This document shows, in pieces, positions 25,785 to 34,679 of a DNA stretch of 64,000 nt (position 1 is its first letter; every line of letters begins with the position of its first letter). The position numbers were made by a program, and so were the translations under genes. The notes under the pieces were generated by a model. That model was given only the letters and a program-made list of their open reading frames with translations. It had not been told where the DNA came from and ran no database searches. This stretch comes from JALZAI01 sp038207565 (GTDB lineage Bacteria; Actinomycetota; Actinomycetes; Mycobacteriales; Jatrophihabitantaceae), in NCBI GenBank assembly GCA_038207565.1, contig JBBQZQ010000014.1, forward strand, positions 24,598 to 88,597, given 5' to 3'.

Positions 25785-27017
25785 ATGCTGCAGACCTACC
25801 GCGCGGTCTTTCGCGCACCGGGTGCCGCCGCGTTCGCTGCGGCCGGCTTCGTCATGCGCATGCCGATCGCGATCTTTCCGATCGGGATCGTGCTCATCAT
25901 CTCCGCACGGACCGGCCACTACGGCTTCGCCGGCGTGCTCAGCGCCAGTTACGTCCTCGGCGCGGTGCCGGGCAATCCGCTGCTCGCGCGCTGGGTCGAC
26001 CGTTACGGCCAGCGCCGCATGTTGCTGCCGGCCACGACGGTGACGCTGGCGTGCATCGTCGCGCTGGCCGTGCTACTCGAATGGGACGCGCCGGACTGGG
26101 TACTCGTGATCCCGACATTCCTGATCGGATTCAGCTATCTGGCGGTCGGGTCACTCGTGCGGGCGCGCTGGTCGCTGGCACTGGCCGGGCGCTCGGAGCT
26201 CTCGACCGCCTACTCGCTGGAGTCCGTCCTCGACGAGTTGATCTTCGTGCTGGGCCCGGTGATCGCCACGTTGGTCGCGACCAACGCTGATCCGGTGCTG
26301 GTGCTCTACATCTGCTTCGCTCTCATCGGCGTGGGCGCGGCGTGGCTGTGGATGCAGCGCGCCACCGAACCCGCACCGCATCCGCGCGGGGGTCCACGGC
26401 ATCCGTCGCCGTTACGCCGGCCGGGGATGGTGCTGCTGTCGCTCGCGGCAACCGCTATGGGCGCGCTGCTCGCCAGCGTCGAGCTTGCGATGGTCGCCTT
26501 CTGCGGTCAGCACGGTTCCCGCGGCGCGAGCGGGCTCGTCCTCGCCGTGTTCGCCGGTGGCAGCGCGGTGTCCGGAGTGTTCTACGGCGCGCGCACCTGG
26601 CGCATCGACATCCTCGACCGGTACCGGCTGCAGTCGGTGATCTTCGCCGTGCTGCCGTTGGTGCTCCTGGCCGCGGTGAACGTCGGCGCACTGGCGATAT
26701 GTGTGTTTGTCGTCGGGCTCGGTATCGCGCCGACGCTGATCACGGCATTCGGGCTGATCGACCGCGTGGTGCCCGCGACCTCGCTGGTGGAGGGCCTCAC
26801 CTGGCTGCTGACCGGGCTCAACCTCGGTTATGGGCTGGGTGCTGCGCTGGTCGGGGGCATCGCCGACGCGCACGGCGCGCGGGCCGGCTTCGTCGTCTCC
26901 ATCGCGGCGGGACTGCTGATGGGTGGGTTCGCACTGCTGCTGCACCGGCGGTTGCGCGGGTCCACCGGCGAATGTCGGTCCTCGGTGGGACGATCGGAGT
27001 ATGCCGCTCTACCGTGA
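25785..27017 (+). CDS. MFS transporter located between era and recO
   Basis: 410 residues, about 12 transmembrane helices. The N-terminus (QTYRAVFRAPGAAAFAAAGFVMRMPIAIFPIGIVLI) and the MFS motif LLARWVDRYGQRRMLLPA are like the sugar/multidrug MFS found in several actinobacteria. The C-terminal 17 bp overlap recO, so the two are coupled. The ATG is 3 bp after the era stop, making era-MFS-recO one operon. Substrate unknown. Confidence 0.88.
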   Translation: MLQTYRAVFRAPGAAAFAAAGFVMRMPIAIFPIGIVLIISARTGHYGFAGVLSASYVLGAVPGNPLLARWVDRYGQRRMLLPATTVTLACIVALAVLLEWDAPDWVLVIPTFLIGFSYLAVGSLVRARWSLALAGRSELSTAYSLESVLDELIFVLGPVIATLVATNADPVLVLYICFALIGVGAAWLWMQRATEPAPHPRGGPRHPSPLRRPGMVLLSLAATAMGALLASVELAMVAFCGQHGSRGASGLVLAVFAGGSAVSGVFYGARTWRIDILDRYRLQSVIFAVLPLVLLAAVNVGALAICVFVVGLGIAPTLITAFGLIDRVVPATSLVEGLTWLLTGLNLGYGLGAALVGGIADAHGARAGFVVSIAAGLLMGGFALLLHRRLRGSTGECRSSVGRSEYAALP

Positions 27018-27762
27018 CGAGGCGGTCGTGCTGCGCGTGCACAAGCTGGGCGAGGCCGACCGCATCGTCACCATGCTCACCCGCCGCCACGGCCGCGTGC
27101 GCGCGGTCGGCAAGGGGGTGCGGCGTACGTCGTCGAAATTCGGCGCACGGCTCGAACCGGGCAGCCACATCGACGTGCAGCTGCATTCGCGCCTGCCCGA
27201 GGGACAGCGTCCGCCCGGTGGGCAGCGCGGCCTCGACCTGGTCACGCAGACCGAGTCGCTCGACGCCTTCGGGGCGCACCTGGCGACTGATTACCCCCGA
27301 TGGACGGCCGTGTCCGCGATCTGCGAGACCGCCGAGCGGATGACGGAGGAGGGGGAGCCGGCCCTGCGGTTGTACCTGCTCGTCGTGGGTGCGTTGCGGA
27401 CCTTGGTGCAGCGTTCCCACGAATCCGGCCTGGTGCTCGATGCGTTCTTCATCCGGGCGATGTCGCTATCCGGGTGGGAGCCGGCACTGTCGCAATGCGC
27501 GGTCTGTTCTGCGCCCGGCCCGCACAGCGCGTTCAACGTCCCCGCCGGCGGAGCGGTATGCCCCAACTGCCGGCCGCCCGGGTCCGCACGCCCGATGCCT
27601 GCCACGGTCACGCTGTTGTCGGCGCTGCTCGGCAGTGACTGGGTGAGCGCGGACGCGAGCCTGCCGCCGGCGCGTCGCGAGGCAAGCGGCCTGATCGCCG
27701 CGCATCTGCAGTGGCATCTCGAACGCGGCCTGCGCTCGCTGCCCCTCGTCGACCGTGCCTGA
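27001..27762 (+). CDS. recO: DNA repair protein RecO
   Basis: 253 residues. The N-terminal OB fold contains YRDEAVVLRVHKLGEADRIVTML and GKGVRRTSSKFGARLEPG, and the zinc-binding pairs CAVC and CPNC are at about 167-170 and 188-191. RecO loads RecA onto SSB-coated DNA and anneals strands in the RecFOR pathway. The ATG at 27001 lies inside the end of the MFS gene. uppS normally follows directly in actinobacteria, but here it lies 6.9 kb downstream. Confidence 0.95.
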   Translation: MPLYRDEAVVLRVHKLGEADRIVTMLTRRHGRVRAVGKGVRRTSSKFGARLEPGSHIDVQLHSRLPEGQRPPGGQRGLDLVTQTESLDAFGAHLATDYPRWTAVSAICETAERMTEEGEPALRLYLLVVGALRTLVQRSHESGLVLDAFFIRAMSLSGWEPALSQCAVCSAPGPHSAFNVPAGGAVCPNCRPPGSARPMPATVTLLSALLGSDWVSADASLPPARREASGLIAAHLQWHLERGLRSLPLVDRA

Positions 27763-27853
27763 CTTCGTGGCGATCCTCACCCCGCGGCGTGCTCGATCGC
27801 CTCGCGACGACGATCCCGATCCGCTCGCACCCGCCGCCGACGCAGTCGGCCCG

Positions 27854-29008
27854 TCAGCGTTGCGCGGCGCGCAGTGCGAGCCGAACCGCCCGGTGGCGAA
27901 GCAACCGGGGGAATGTCGTGCGCCCGCACGCCAGTCGCCGGAACGCGGCCCAGCCGGGGGCGGTGCCAGCCAGGATCAGGTGGAACAGCGCCGGCCGGTT
28001 CGCATAGGCCCGCAGGCACTCGCGTCCCGCCCTCATCTCGGCACCGAGCGTTGTCTCGACCTCGGCGGTGTAGTCCGTCCCCACCGCGGCCGGGTCGGCG
28101 CCGGACGCGATCCGCGCGGCTGCGCGTCCAGCCGCGGTGCCTGAGCGCAGCGCGAACGAGATCCCCTCACGCGTCCACGGTTCGAGCAGGCCGGCTGCGT
28201 CGCCGGCCAGCAGGACCCGCCCGCGCGTCAGTGGGGATCCGTCGGCCCGGCAATGGGTGAGATGCCCGCCGCTGCTGACCTGTTCGGCACCCTCGAGCTC
28301 CAGCGTGCGGATCAACTCGGCGAGGTAGGCCTTGCCCTCGCTGCCCCGCCGCCGGTCGAGGATCACGCCGACCGTGAGCTGGTCGCCCTTCGGGAACGCC
28401 CATCCATAGGAACCCGGAACGGGTCCCCAGTCCAGGTGGGCGCGGTCACGCCAGGCTTGTTGCTGGGCGAGAGTGAGCCGCAGCTCCACTTCGAGGCCAA
28501 GGTCGACCTGGTCGAACTCCGCTCCGACGAATCGGCTTGTCCGACCGGCGCTGCCGTCGGCCCCGACCACCGCCCGGCAACGAAGCGGACCCACCGAAGT
28601 CAGCACGGTGGCGAGTTCGCCGGCACTGGCGAGCTCGCGCACCGCGGTCCCCTGGAGCAGCTCGACCCCGGTGCCGCGCGCGACGTCGACCAGTTCGTGG
28701 TCGAAGTCCGCGCGGTAGACCATGCGCATCAACGGCCTGGACGAGCGGTGGGTGCGGGTGAACCGGCCGTGGTAGCTGAACGACACCCGGTGCACGTCGG
28801 CGCGCGACCCGTGCGCCGCCCCGGCCGGCAGGTGGTCGACCGAGACCTGCAGCAAACCGCCACCGCACAGCTTGTAGCGGGGCAGCTGCTCGCGTTCGAC
28901 GAGCAGCACCTCGGCCCCGGCGGCCCGAGCGGCATGGGCCGCGCTCGCACCGGCAGGACCCGCGCCCACGACGACGACGTCCCACACCCGCCCGACCGGC
29001 CCGCTCAC
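27854..29008 (-). CDS. FAD-dependent geranylgeranyl-reductase-like oxidoreductase
   Basis: 384 residues from GTG 29008. FAD-binding GxGxxG: VVVVGAGPAGASAAHAARAAG, then RYKLCGGGL, a GGR-family hallmark, and the second FAD motif LLAGDAAGLLEPWTREGISFALRSG. Members saturate isoprenoid double bonds (menaquinone, lipids, carotenoid derivatives) or hydroxylate polyketides. The context with recO gives no clear pathway. A longer TTG start at 29071 adds basic sequence not typical of the family. Convergent with recO, 91 bp apart. Confidence 0.87.
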   Translation of the reverse strand: MSGPVGRVWDVVVVGAGPAGASAAHAARAAGAEVLLVEREQLPRYKLCGGGLLQVSVDHLPAGAAHGSRADVHRVSFSYHGRFTRTHRSSRPLMRMVYRADFDHELVDVARGTGVELLQGTAVRELASAGELATVLTSVGPLRCRAVVGADGSAGRTSRFVGAEFDQVDLGLEVELRLTLAQQQAWRDRAHLDWGPVPGSYGWAFPKGDQLTVGVILDRRRGSEGKAYLAELIRTLELEGAEQVSSGGHLTHCRADGSPLTRGRVLLAGDAAGLLEPWTREGISFALRSGTAAGRAAARIASGADPAAVGTDYTAEVETTLGAEMRAGRECLRAYANRPALFHLILAGTAPGWAAFRRLACGRTTFPRLLRHRAVRLALRAAQR

Positions 29009-29355
29009 GCCGGTCCTTGCTTCGCTGCGGACGTGCCAGCGGGGACGCGATGTTCGACGTCGGCTCGGCAAGCCTCGCCTCTCACGCGGTCAAGTTCGCG
29101 ATCCGGTAGGTGAGCAGGGTCACGCCTGAGGAGAAGGCGGCGCCGTCGGAGCGCGCCCAGACTGTCGAGAGCACCAACGCTCGATCCGGTCCAGCACGCC
29201 GTCGAGGGTCATCTGCGCTGATCACGACCGTACCCATCCGGTGATCCTCCCCGCACGCCCGTACCCGCGACCGGGCGGGTACCGAGCCCCGTCGGGGTTG
29301 CCGCGCTCCGGGTTGTCCGGGCACGGGCCTGAAGGGGGAAGGTACGGTTCTCCAC
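29009..29355. promoter_or_regulatory. Divergent control region with two inverted repeats; possible short minus-strand ORF
   Basis: This 347-bp gap between divergent genes holds GATCAC(29220-29225)-N15-GTGATC(29241-29246) and GTACCCGC(29261-29268)-6 nt-GCGGGTAC(29275-29282), both perfect arms. They lie 70-130 bp before the phosphatase start, a plausible place for operators. A 51-codon minus ORF (ATG 29237 to 29082) is open but has no recognised family; I do not call it a gene. Confidence 0.45.
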
Positions 29356-30615
29356 GTGACTGCCTCGCCCGGTCGCGACGAGCCGGGACGCGCCGCTGCG
29401 GCGCTGGCCACGCTTCTCGCGGACGCCCACCTCGCAGCACCCTACGAACTGCCCGCGCTGGCCAAGCGCGCGGTGCTACCGCTCGGTGGCAAGGACGCGG
29501 TTTGTTACCTGGTCGATCTGCAGCAGACGGTGCTGATCCCCTTCGTCCATCCGGACGACACCGAGGGCAGCGCGCTGGAGCAGCTGACGATCGACACGAC
29601 CCTGGCCGGAAGGGCCTACCAACACCTTCAGGTGCTCACGCAGAATCGTGGCGCAGCAGAGAGCATCGTCTGGTTGCCTCTGCTCGACGGGACCGAGCGG
29701 CTGGGCGTGATGGCGGTGACGGTCGACGGTGACGGCGAGGCATTTCGCGACGGACCGGCATCGAATCAGCTGCGGCACTTCGCCTCGTTGCTCGCCGAGG
29801 TGATCATGAGCAAGACGATGTACGGGGACACCATCGTGCGGCTGCGGCGCGCCACGACGATGGGGCTGGCTGCAGAGTTGCAGTGGTCGTTGCTGCCGCC
29901 ACTGACTTTCGCGTGCCGGAGAGTCACCGTGGCGGCTGTGCTCGAGCCGGCCTACGAGGTCGCCGGCGACACGTTCGACTACGCCGTCGACCTCGGCATG
30001 GCAAGGGTGGCCGTGTTCGACGCGATGGGTCACGGCCTGCGCAGCGCCCAGCTCGCGGCCATGGCGATCACTGCTTATCGGCATGCCCGGCGCGCCGGAC
30101 GATCACTGATCGACACCTGCAGTCACATCGACGAAGCACTGCTCGCGAGCTATGCGGGCGCGTCATTCACCACTGCGGTCCTTGCCGAGCTGGACACCAT
30201 GACCGGAGAGCTGCGTTGGATCAACGCCGGGCACCCGGAACCGCTGCTGCTTCGCCACGGCAAGTTGGTCAAGACCCTGCACGCCGCCCCGCGTCCACCC
30301 CTGGGCGTCGATCTCCGCGGCACTACCGTGCCGACCACTCCCGCAGTCGGAACCGAACAGCTCGAGCCCGGCGACTGCGTGTTGCTCTACACCGACGGCG
30401 TGACCGAGAGTCGCTCGCCCAACGGTGAGTTCTACGGCGAACAGCGGCTGGCGGACCTGGTCGTGCGCAATCTCGCCGCCGGACTTCCCGCGCCGGAGAC
30501 GATGCGCCGCGTCGTCCATGCCCTGCTGGAGCACCAGCAGGGCCAGCTCACCGACGACGCGTCCCTCGCGCTGGTGCAGTGGCCGACCGACAGTCCGGCG
30601 ATCCTGCCGACGTAG
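29356..30615 (+). CDS. SpoIIE-type PP2C phosphatase with N-terminal GAF-like domain
   Basis: 419 residues. The first ~160 form a GAF-like sensor (DAVCYLVDLQQTVLIPFVHP...GRAYQHLQVLTQNRG...LGVMAVTVDG). The SpoIIE phosphatase core covers about 185-405, with metal-binding Asp residues in EVAGDTFDYAV, VFDAMGHGLRSAQLAAMA and LYTDGVTESRS. Such proteins dephosphorylate anti-anti-sigma factors to activate alternative sigma factors. No cognate STAS or kinase gene is nearby. GTG start. Confidence 0.9.
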   Translation: MTASPGRDEPGRAAAALATLLADAHLAAPYELPALAKRAVLPLGGKDAVCYLVDLQQTVLIPFVHPDDTEGSALEQLTIDTTLAGRAYQHLQVLTQNRGAAESIVWLPLLDGTERLGVMAVTVDGDGEAFRDGPASNQLRHFASLLAEVIMSKTMYGDTIVRLRRATTMGLAAELQWSLLPPLTFACRRVTVAAVLEPAYEVAGDTFDYAVDLGMARVAVFDAMGHGLRSAQLAAMAITAYRHARRAGRSLIDTCSHIDEALLASYAGASFTTAVLAELDTMTGELRWINAGHPEPLLLRHGKLVKTLHAAPRPPLGVDLRGTTVPTTPAVGTEQLEPGDCVLLYTDGVTESRSPNGEFYGEQRLADLVVRNLAAGLPAPETMRRVVHALLEHQQGQLTDDASLALVQWPTDSPAILPT

Positions 30616-30673
30616 CCGGTGCCTCAGCGTCGCCGGCAGGCCCACGAGGACGGCGCGCCAGCCTCGGTCAGCT

Positions 30674-31096
30674 TCACGTCTCGCTGGTCAGCGACGGCAG
30701 ATTGATCACGATGGCCTCCTGAGTGCTACGTGCGATCACCACCACCGCCTCGGCAGCAGGATCGTTGTTCTCCTCACGATGTGGGGTGTAGGGCGGCACG
30801 AACACGTAGTCCCCGGGGGTCGCGCGGATGCGGACCTCCTCGCCGCTGTGCTCGTCGAGGAACACGAACTCCGGAGTGCCGCGGACGACGTAGATCGCCG
30901 TCTCGGCCGCGCCGTGGTGGTGGTTGTCCGAATGCGTCGCCGGTCGGACGTGGGTCTGGCCCATCCAGAGCCGTCCCGAGCCGACCTTGCTGTTGCTGAT
31001 CGCCGCGAACCGTTGCATGCCCGACGTCTGCGCTGTCTCGGCGTCGATCTCGTCGGCGCGGACGTGGCGCAGGTTCGGGTGAAAGGCATCGGTCAT
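30674..31096 (-). CDS. Single-domain cupin protein
   Basis: 140 residues forming a single cupin barrel: motif 1 THSDNHHHGAAETAIYVVRG has the metal-binding His cluster and Glu, and motif 2 is PGDYVFVPPYTPHREEN. Cupins of this size act as small-molecule dioxygenases, isomerases or binding proteins; the substrate is not predictable. No signal peptide, so cytoplasmic. It is followed at 4 bp distance upstream by the coiled-coil membrane protein gene, probably one unit. Confidence 0.87.
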   Translation of the reverse strand: MTDAFHPNLRHVRADEIDAETAQTSGMQRFAAISNSKVGSGRLWMGQTHVRPATHSDNHHHGAAETAIYVVRGTPEFVFLDEHSGEEVRIRATPGDYVFVPPYTPHREENNDPAAEAVVVIARSTQEAIVINLPSLTSET

Positions 31097-31099
31097 GCG

Positions 31100-31495
31100 T
31101 CACTGCTGCTCGGTGCGGCCCTCGTTGAGACGCGGGTCGAGTTCGGTCGCGCGCTGCTGCAGGTTGTCGGCCTCCGCGCCGTGGCGGTCGGCCTCGGTCA
31201 GCCGCTCGCGGGAGTTGCGTTCGGCTTCGGCCAGCCGCAGATCAGCCTCGGCGCGTTCACGGCGGGCGGTCGCAGCCTCCTCGTCCGCGGCAGCGCGCTC
31301 GGTCTCGGCCTTGGCGGCGTGCTGCTGAGATTCGAGCAAGTGCTCGTGCGCCTGGGCCTGATTGCGCTCGGTCTCCAGTTGCTTGCGCTCGGCTGCGCGT
31401 TGACGGATCTTCGGCAACAGCAATGCGGCCAGGATGGCCAGCACGACCACCACCACGATGATGACGATAACGAGAGTCTTCACAACAACCTCCAT
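31100..31495 (-). CDS. Membrane-anchored coiled-coil protein
   Basis: 131 residues. One N-terminal transmembrane helix of about 20 Val/Ile/Leu residues (KTLVIVIIVVVVVLAILAAL) precedes a ~95-residue, strongly charged heptad region rich in Glu, Arg, Ala and Gln (QLETERNQAQAHEHLLESQQ). This is a membrane-tethered helical protein, perhaps a scaffold or stress protein of a type often seen near general stress genes in actinobacteria. The start could also be one of several downstream GTGs. No family name assigned. Confidence 0.75.
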   Translation of the reverse strand: MEVVVKTLVIVIIVVVVVLAILAALLLPKIRQRAAERKQLETERNQAQAHEHLLESQQHAAKAETERAAADEEAATARRERAEADLRLAEAERNSRERLTEADRHGAEADNLQQRATELDPRLNEGRTEQQ

Positions 31496-31712
31496 CGCGA
31501 CCGAGGCGTGATTCCCTCAGTCCGCGGGCTACCCCGGTCGTCGGATCGACAAACCGTCGGTGGCCCGCGTACACACGGTAGCTGCATACGTGCTCGGGAC
31601 GGGCTTACCCGCTCGTTCGAGCCGCAATACCGATACACCGAGCCAGGTGTCGCCCCGGCGCCGCGACGGGCGCACGCGGGGCTCTGGATCAGACGACGGA
31701 AAGGTGCTGGCG

Positions 31713-33098
31713 ATGACGGTGCGGGGTAACGACTTTGCGAGGGCTCTCGACCGCGCGGCGGAGCATGCGCGGTCCTGGGTCGATTCGGTCGGCGACCGTC
31801 GCGTTGCTCCGCGCGCTAGCGCCGACGAGCTCGCCGCCACATTCGGTGGGCCGCTGCCCGCAGGCGGCTGCGATCCGGCGGACGTGGTCGACATGCTGGC
31901 GGTCGGGGCAGAGCCCGGCCTGATGGCCATGCCGTCCGGACGCTTCTTTGGCTGGGTCATCGGTGGCACATTGCCGGCGGCTCTGGCTGCTGACTGGCTG
32001 GTCAGTGCCTGGGACCAGAACGCCGGCATGCGGTATGCGACCCCAGCCGTCGCCGCGCTGGAGGAGGCTGCGGCGGTGTGGTTGCTCGACCTGCTCGGCC
32101 TGCCCGCCGGCGCAGATGTGGGGTTCGTGACGGGTGCGACGATGGCGAATTTCACCGGCCTCGCGGCGGCGCGCGGTGCGCTGCTGGCCCGTGCCGGGTG
32201 GGACGTGCACGGTGACGGGCTCGCCGGGGCGCCGAAGGTGCACGTGCTCGTCGGCGCCGAGCGGCACGACACCGTCGATCTGGCGTTGCGCTATCTCGGG
32301 CTCGGCAGGCCCGCGGTTGTCGCGTCCGACGAGCAGGGACGGATACGCCTCGACGCCCTCGCAACCGCATTGCGGCACGTGCCCGCAGGTGAGCCGGTCG
32401 TCGTCTGCCTGCAGGCGGGAAATCTCCACTCGGGAGCATTCGACCCGCTCCCCGCGGCGATCGCCATGGCGCACGAGCGAGGCGCCTGGGTGCACGTTGA
32501 CGGCGCGTTCGGTCTGTGGGCCGCCGCAGCGCCGCGATTACGGCACCTCGTGGACGGTGTCGGCGACGCGGACTCGTGGGCCACCGACGCGCACAAGACA
32601 TTGAATGCGCCCTATGACTGCGGTGTCGCGGTCGTTGCCGATCCGTTGGCGATGCGGGCCGCGTTCGGCGTCCATACCAGCTATCTCATTGCCGACGGGA
32701 GCGGACCTGGCGACCCGCACGAGAAGGTCCCCGAGCTGTCCCGCCGGGCGCGTGGGGTTCCGGTCTGGGCAGCGCTGCGCTCGCTGGGACGAGACGGTGT
32801 GGCCGACCTGGTCGACGGCCTCGCGCGCCGCGCGGGAGCCATCGCCGAGGGCGTCGGCGGCATCGACACAGCCGTCGTCGTCAACGACGTCGTCTACACC
32901 CAGATCAGTGTCAGCTTCGGCGACGATGAACGCACGCGCGCGGTCACGGCTCGCTTAATCGCGGAGGGTGAGACCTGGATGTCGGGGTCGCGCTGGCGCG
33001 GTCAGGACGTGCTTCGCATCTCGGTCAGTAACTGGTCGACCGACGAGCGCGATGTCGAGCGGTCGATCGCCGCACTGCGTCGCGCGGCCGCCGGCTGA
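31713..33098 (+). CDS. PLP-dependent group II amino acid decarboxylase-like enzyme
   Basis: 461 residues from ATG 31713 (GGAAAGG upstream). Fold type I PLP enzyme: the cofactor Lys is Lys295 in WATDAHKTLNAPYDCG, with the DxH-x-D layout (WVHVDGAFGLWAA) that positions PLP, and FFGWVIGG..PAALAADWLVSAWDQNAG near the N-terminus as in aromatic-L-amino-acid and tyrosine decarboxylase-like proteins. The substrate cannot be inferred; some relatives are aminotransferases. The longer frame upstream is not conserved-looking. Confidence 0.88.
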   Translation: MTVRGNDFARALDRAAEHARSWVDSVGDRRVAPRASADELAATFGGPLPAGGCDPADVVDMLAVGAEPGLMAMPSGRFFGWVIGGTLPAALAADWLVSAWDQNAGMRYATPAVAALEEAAAVWLLDLLGLPAGADVGFVTGATMANFTGLAAARGALLARAGWDVHGDGLAGAPKVHVLVGAERHDTVDLALRYLGLGRPAVVASDEQGRIRLDALATALRHVPAGEPVVVCLQAGNLHSGAFDPLPAAIAMAHERGAWVHVDGAFGLWAAAAPRLRHLVDGVGDADSWATDAHKTLNAPYDCGVAVVADPLAMRAAFGVHTSYLIADGSGPGDPHEKVPELSRRARGVPVWAALRSLGRDGVADLVDGLARRAGAIAEGVGGIDTAVVVNDVVYTQISVSFGDDERTRAVTARLIAEGETWMSGSRWRGQDVLRISVSNWSTDERDVERSIAALRRAAAG

Positions 33099-33134
33099 GG
33101 GGGAGGTCTCGCCGGCGACCGCGCAGTGTGTTTC

Positions 33135-33200
33135 CTGCGGCCGGATTGCGGCCGGACTGCGGCCGGATTGCGGCCGGATTGCGGCCGACTTACGGCCGGC
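33135..33200. repeat. 11-bp tandem repeat, six copies, spanning a gene's stop codon
   Basis: Copies of (C/T)TGCGGCCGGA start at 33135, 33146, 33157, 33168, 33179 (diverged) and 33190 (TTACGGCCGGC). The last contains the TAA stop (33190-33192, minus strand) of the TIGR03118-like gene. It lies in the 91-bp gap after the convergent decarboxylase. Confidence 0.9.
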
Positions 33201-34365
33201 GCAGGACGCCGATCAATCCGTGCTGTTCGTCCTCGATTCCGGCACTGAACCAGATCGAATCGGTGCCGCCGGTCGTGTCGGTACCTCGCAGCAGCGTCCA
33301 CAGCCCGGGGATGACGAGCGGTGCGCCGGTTGCCTGATTGCGCAGGAGACCCTCGAAGTCGCCGTCGAAACGGGCCCCGTGGCGCTCGCCGTCCCGCTCT
33401 CCGTCGCCGTGCCGCTCGCCCTCGATCACGCTTATCCGGCCGTCGCCGAAGTTGCCGACCAGCAGGTCACCGGCGAGACGGCCCCAGCTCGGCGGCGCGA
33501 TCTCGAGCCCCCACGGGGCATTCAGGGTGTGTTGCGAAGCGACCCGGCCGACCAGCCGTCCCTTCGGGGTGAATTCGTCGACGTAGCCGAGGCCCTCGCC
33601 AACCGCGTTCATGTGCGTGGCCGGATCGACCTTGGCGTAGGCGACGAAAAGGTTGCCGCGCAGCGTTGCGATGCCGAACGGTGAGTAACCGGCCGGCAGG
33701 TGCCGGTCGTGGAAGCGTCGATGGGAGGCCGGCTGCAGGTCGAAGTTTGTGTCGAAGACGTCGACCCGGCCCTGCCCGAAGTTCGCAGCGTAGAGCTGCG
33801 GGCCCTTCTTCGCGGTGGCCAACGCCAGGCCGGTGTAGACCGCACCAGGAACCGTCGCCACGATCTGCGCGTTGCCCACCAACGGGTCGACGGCCGGGCT
33901 CCAGGCCGCGATCCGACCGGTGATCGTGGAGTAGATGAAGCGGGCCGGCGAACTTGTCGTGGTGTTGCTCAGCAGGAAGCTCTCGGTGGCGTTGAAGACC
34001 TGCCCGGTCGGCAGTTCCGGCGTGTCCGGGAACGTCACCCGCACGGTCGGCACCTTTGTCGCGACATTCGACCCGGGGTCAGAGGTGTAGAGGGTGGAGG
34101 TGTCCGTGCCGGTGTTCGCGGACCAGAGCGGGGTCGTCGGGCCGAGCGCCAGACCCCACGGGTTCACGACGTCCGGGTCGACCAGCGATGCGCCCACGGA
34201 GTCCAGATCCGAGACGAGATTGACCTGGACGACGCCCAGTCCCTGATGCCCGTCGTGTTCGCGATCACGATGATCGGCGCGCGCAGACGGCGCGACGAGT
34301 ACGAGGCCCGACGCTGTCGCCGCGACAGCGGCGATTACTCGGCGGGGTCGGTGGAACAGCAGCAT
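33190..34365 (-). CDS. Secreted TIGR03118-family protein (beta-propeller-like)
   Basis: 391 residues with a signal peptide (RRVIAAVAATASGLVLVAPSARA). The conserved blocks DPDVVNPWGLALGPTTPLWSANTGT, NATESFLLSNTTTSSPARFIYSTITGRIAAWSP, LYAANFGQGRVDVFDTNF and SQHTLNAPWGLEIAPPSWG are hallmarks of TIGR03118, a family of secreted proteins with NHL/propeller-like repeats; function unknown. A highly charged insert (GERHGDGERDGERHGARFDGD written here in part) near residue 320 looks like a local repeat expansion. The C-terminal RRP and stop lie in the 11-bp repeat. Confidence 0.88.
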   Translation of the reverse strand: MLLFHRPRRVIAAVAATASGLVLVAPSARADHRDREHDGHQGLGVVQVNLVSDLDSVGASLVDPDVVNPWGLALGPTTPLWSANTGTDTSTLYTSDPGSNVATKVPTVRVTFPDTPELPTGQVFNATESFLLSNTTTSSPARFIYSTITGRIAAWSPAVDPLVGNAQIVATVPGAVYTGLALATAKKGPQLYAANFGQGRVDVFDTNFDLQPASHRRFHDRHLPAGYSPFGIATLRGNLFVAYAKVDPATHMNAVGEGLGYVDEFTPKGRLVGRVASQHTLNAPWGLEIAPPSWGRLAGDLLVGNFGDGRISVIEGERHGDGERDGERHGARFDGDFEGLLRNQATGAPLVIPGLWTLLRGTDTTGGTDSIWFSAGIEDEQHGLIGVLRRP

Positions 34366-34679
34366 GGCGCACCTCTCGCAGATGGGTTACCTGGCTATTA
34401 GCTGAGTACGCAGCCAGACGCATTCGGTTCAGTGCAGACCTGGTGCTGGCACGGGTTGGTCGTTATCGGATGACCCGTGCTGCGTCTACTCGGCCTGGCG
34501 GCCCTCGTCTAGCTCCGAAGACGAAGCAGGCGATTTCGACGTACTGGCACGCAGCCGCATGCGCTACCAGTCGGGCGACCGCCGCGGCCGCGATCTCGCA
34601 TCGAGGGTGGCCGCGCGCGCGCGTCGCTGCGGAACTCTCGACGACCCGGACACGCGGGACTGCGGGATAGCCTGTCGCG
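34366..34679. other. Intergenic gap between TIGR03118-like gene and uppS
   Basis: 314 bp between divergent genes. I see no RNA gene, hairpin of note or clear small gene. It should hold the promoters of both flanking genes; no consensus promoter can be assigned with confidence. Confidence 0.6.

Noticed and set aside
34443..34670. A 75-codon plus-strand frame before uppS
   Set aside because: No ribosome site, known motif or convincing codon bias; treated as intergenic.
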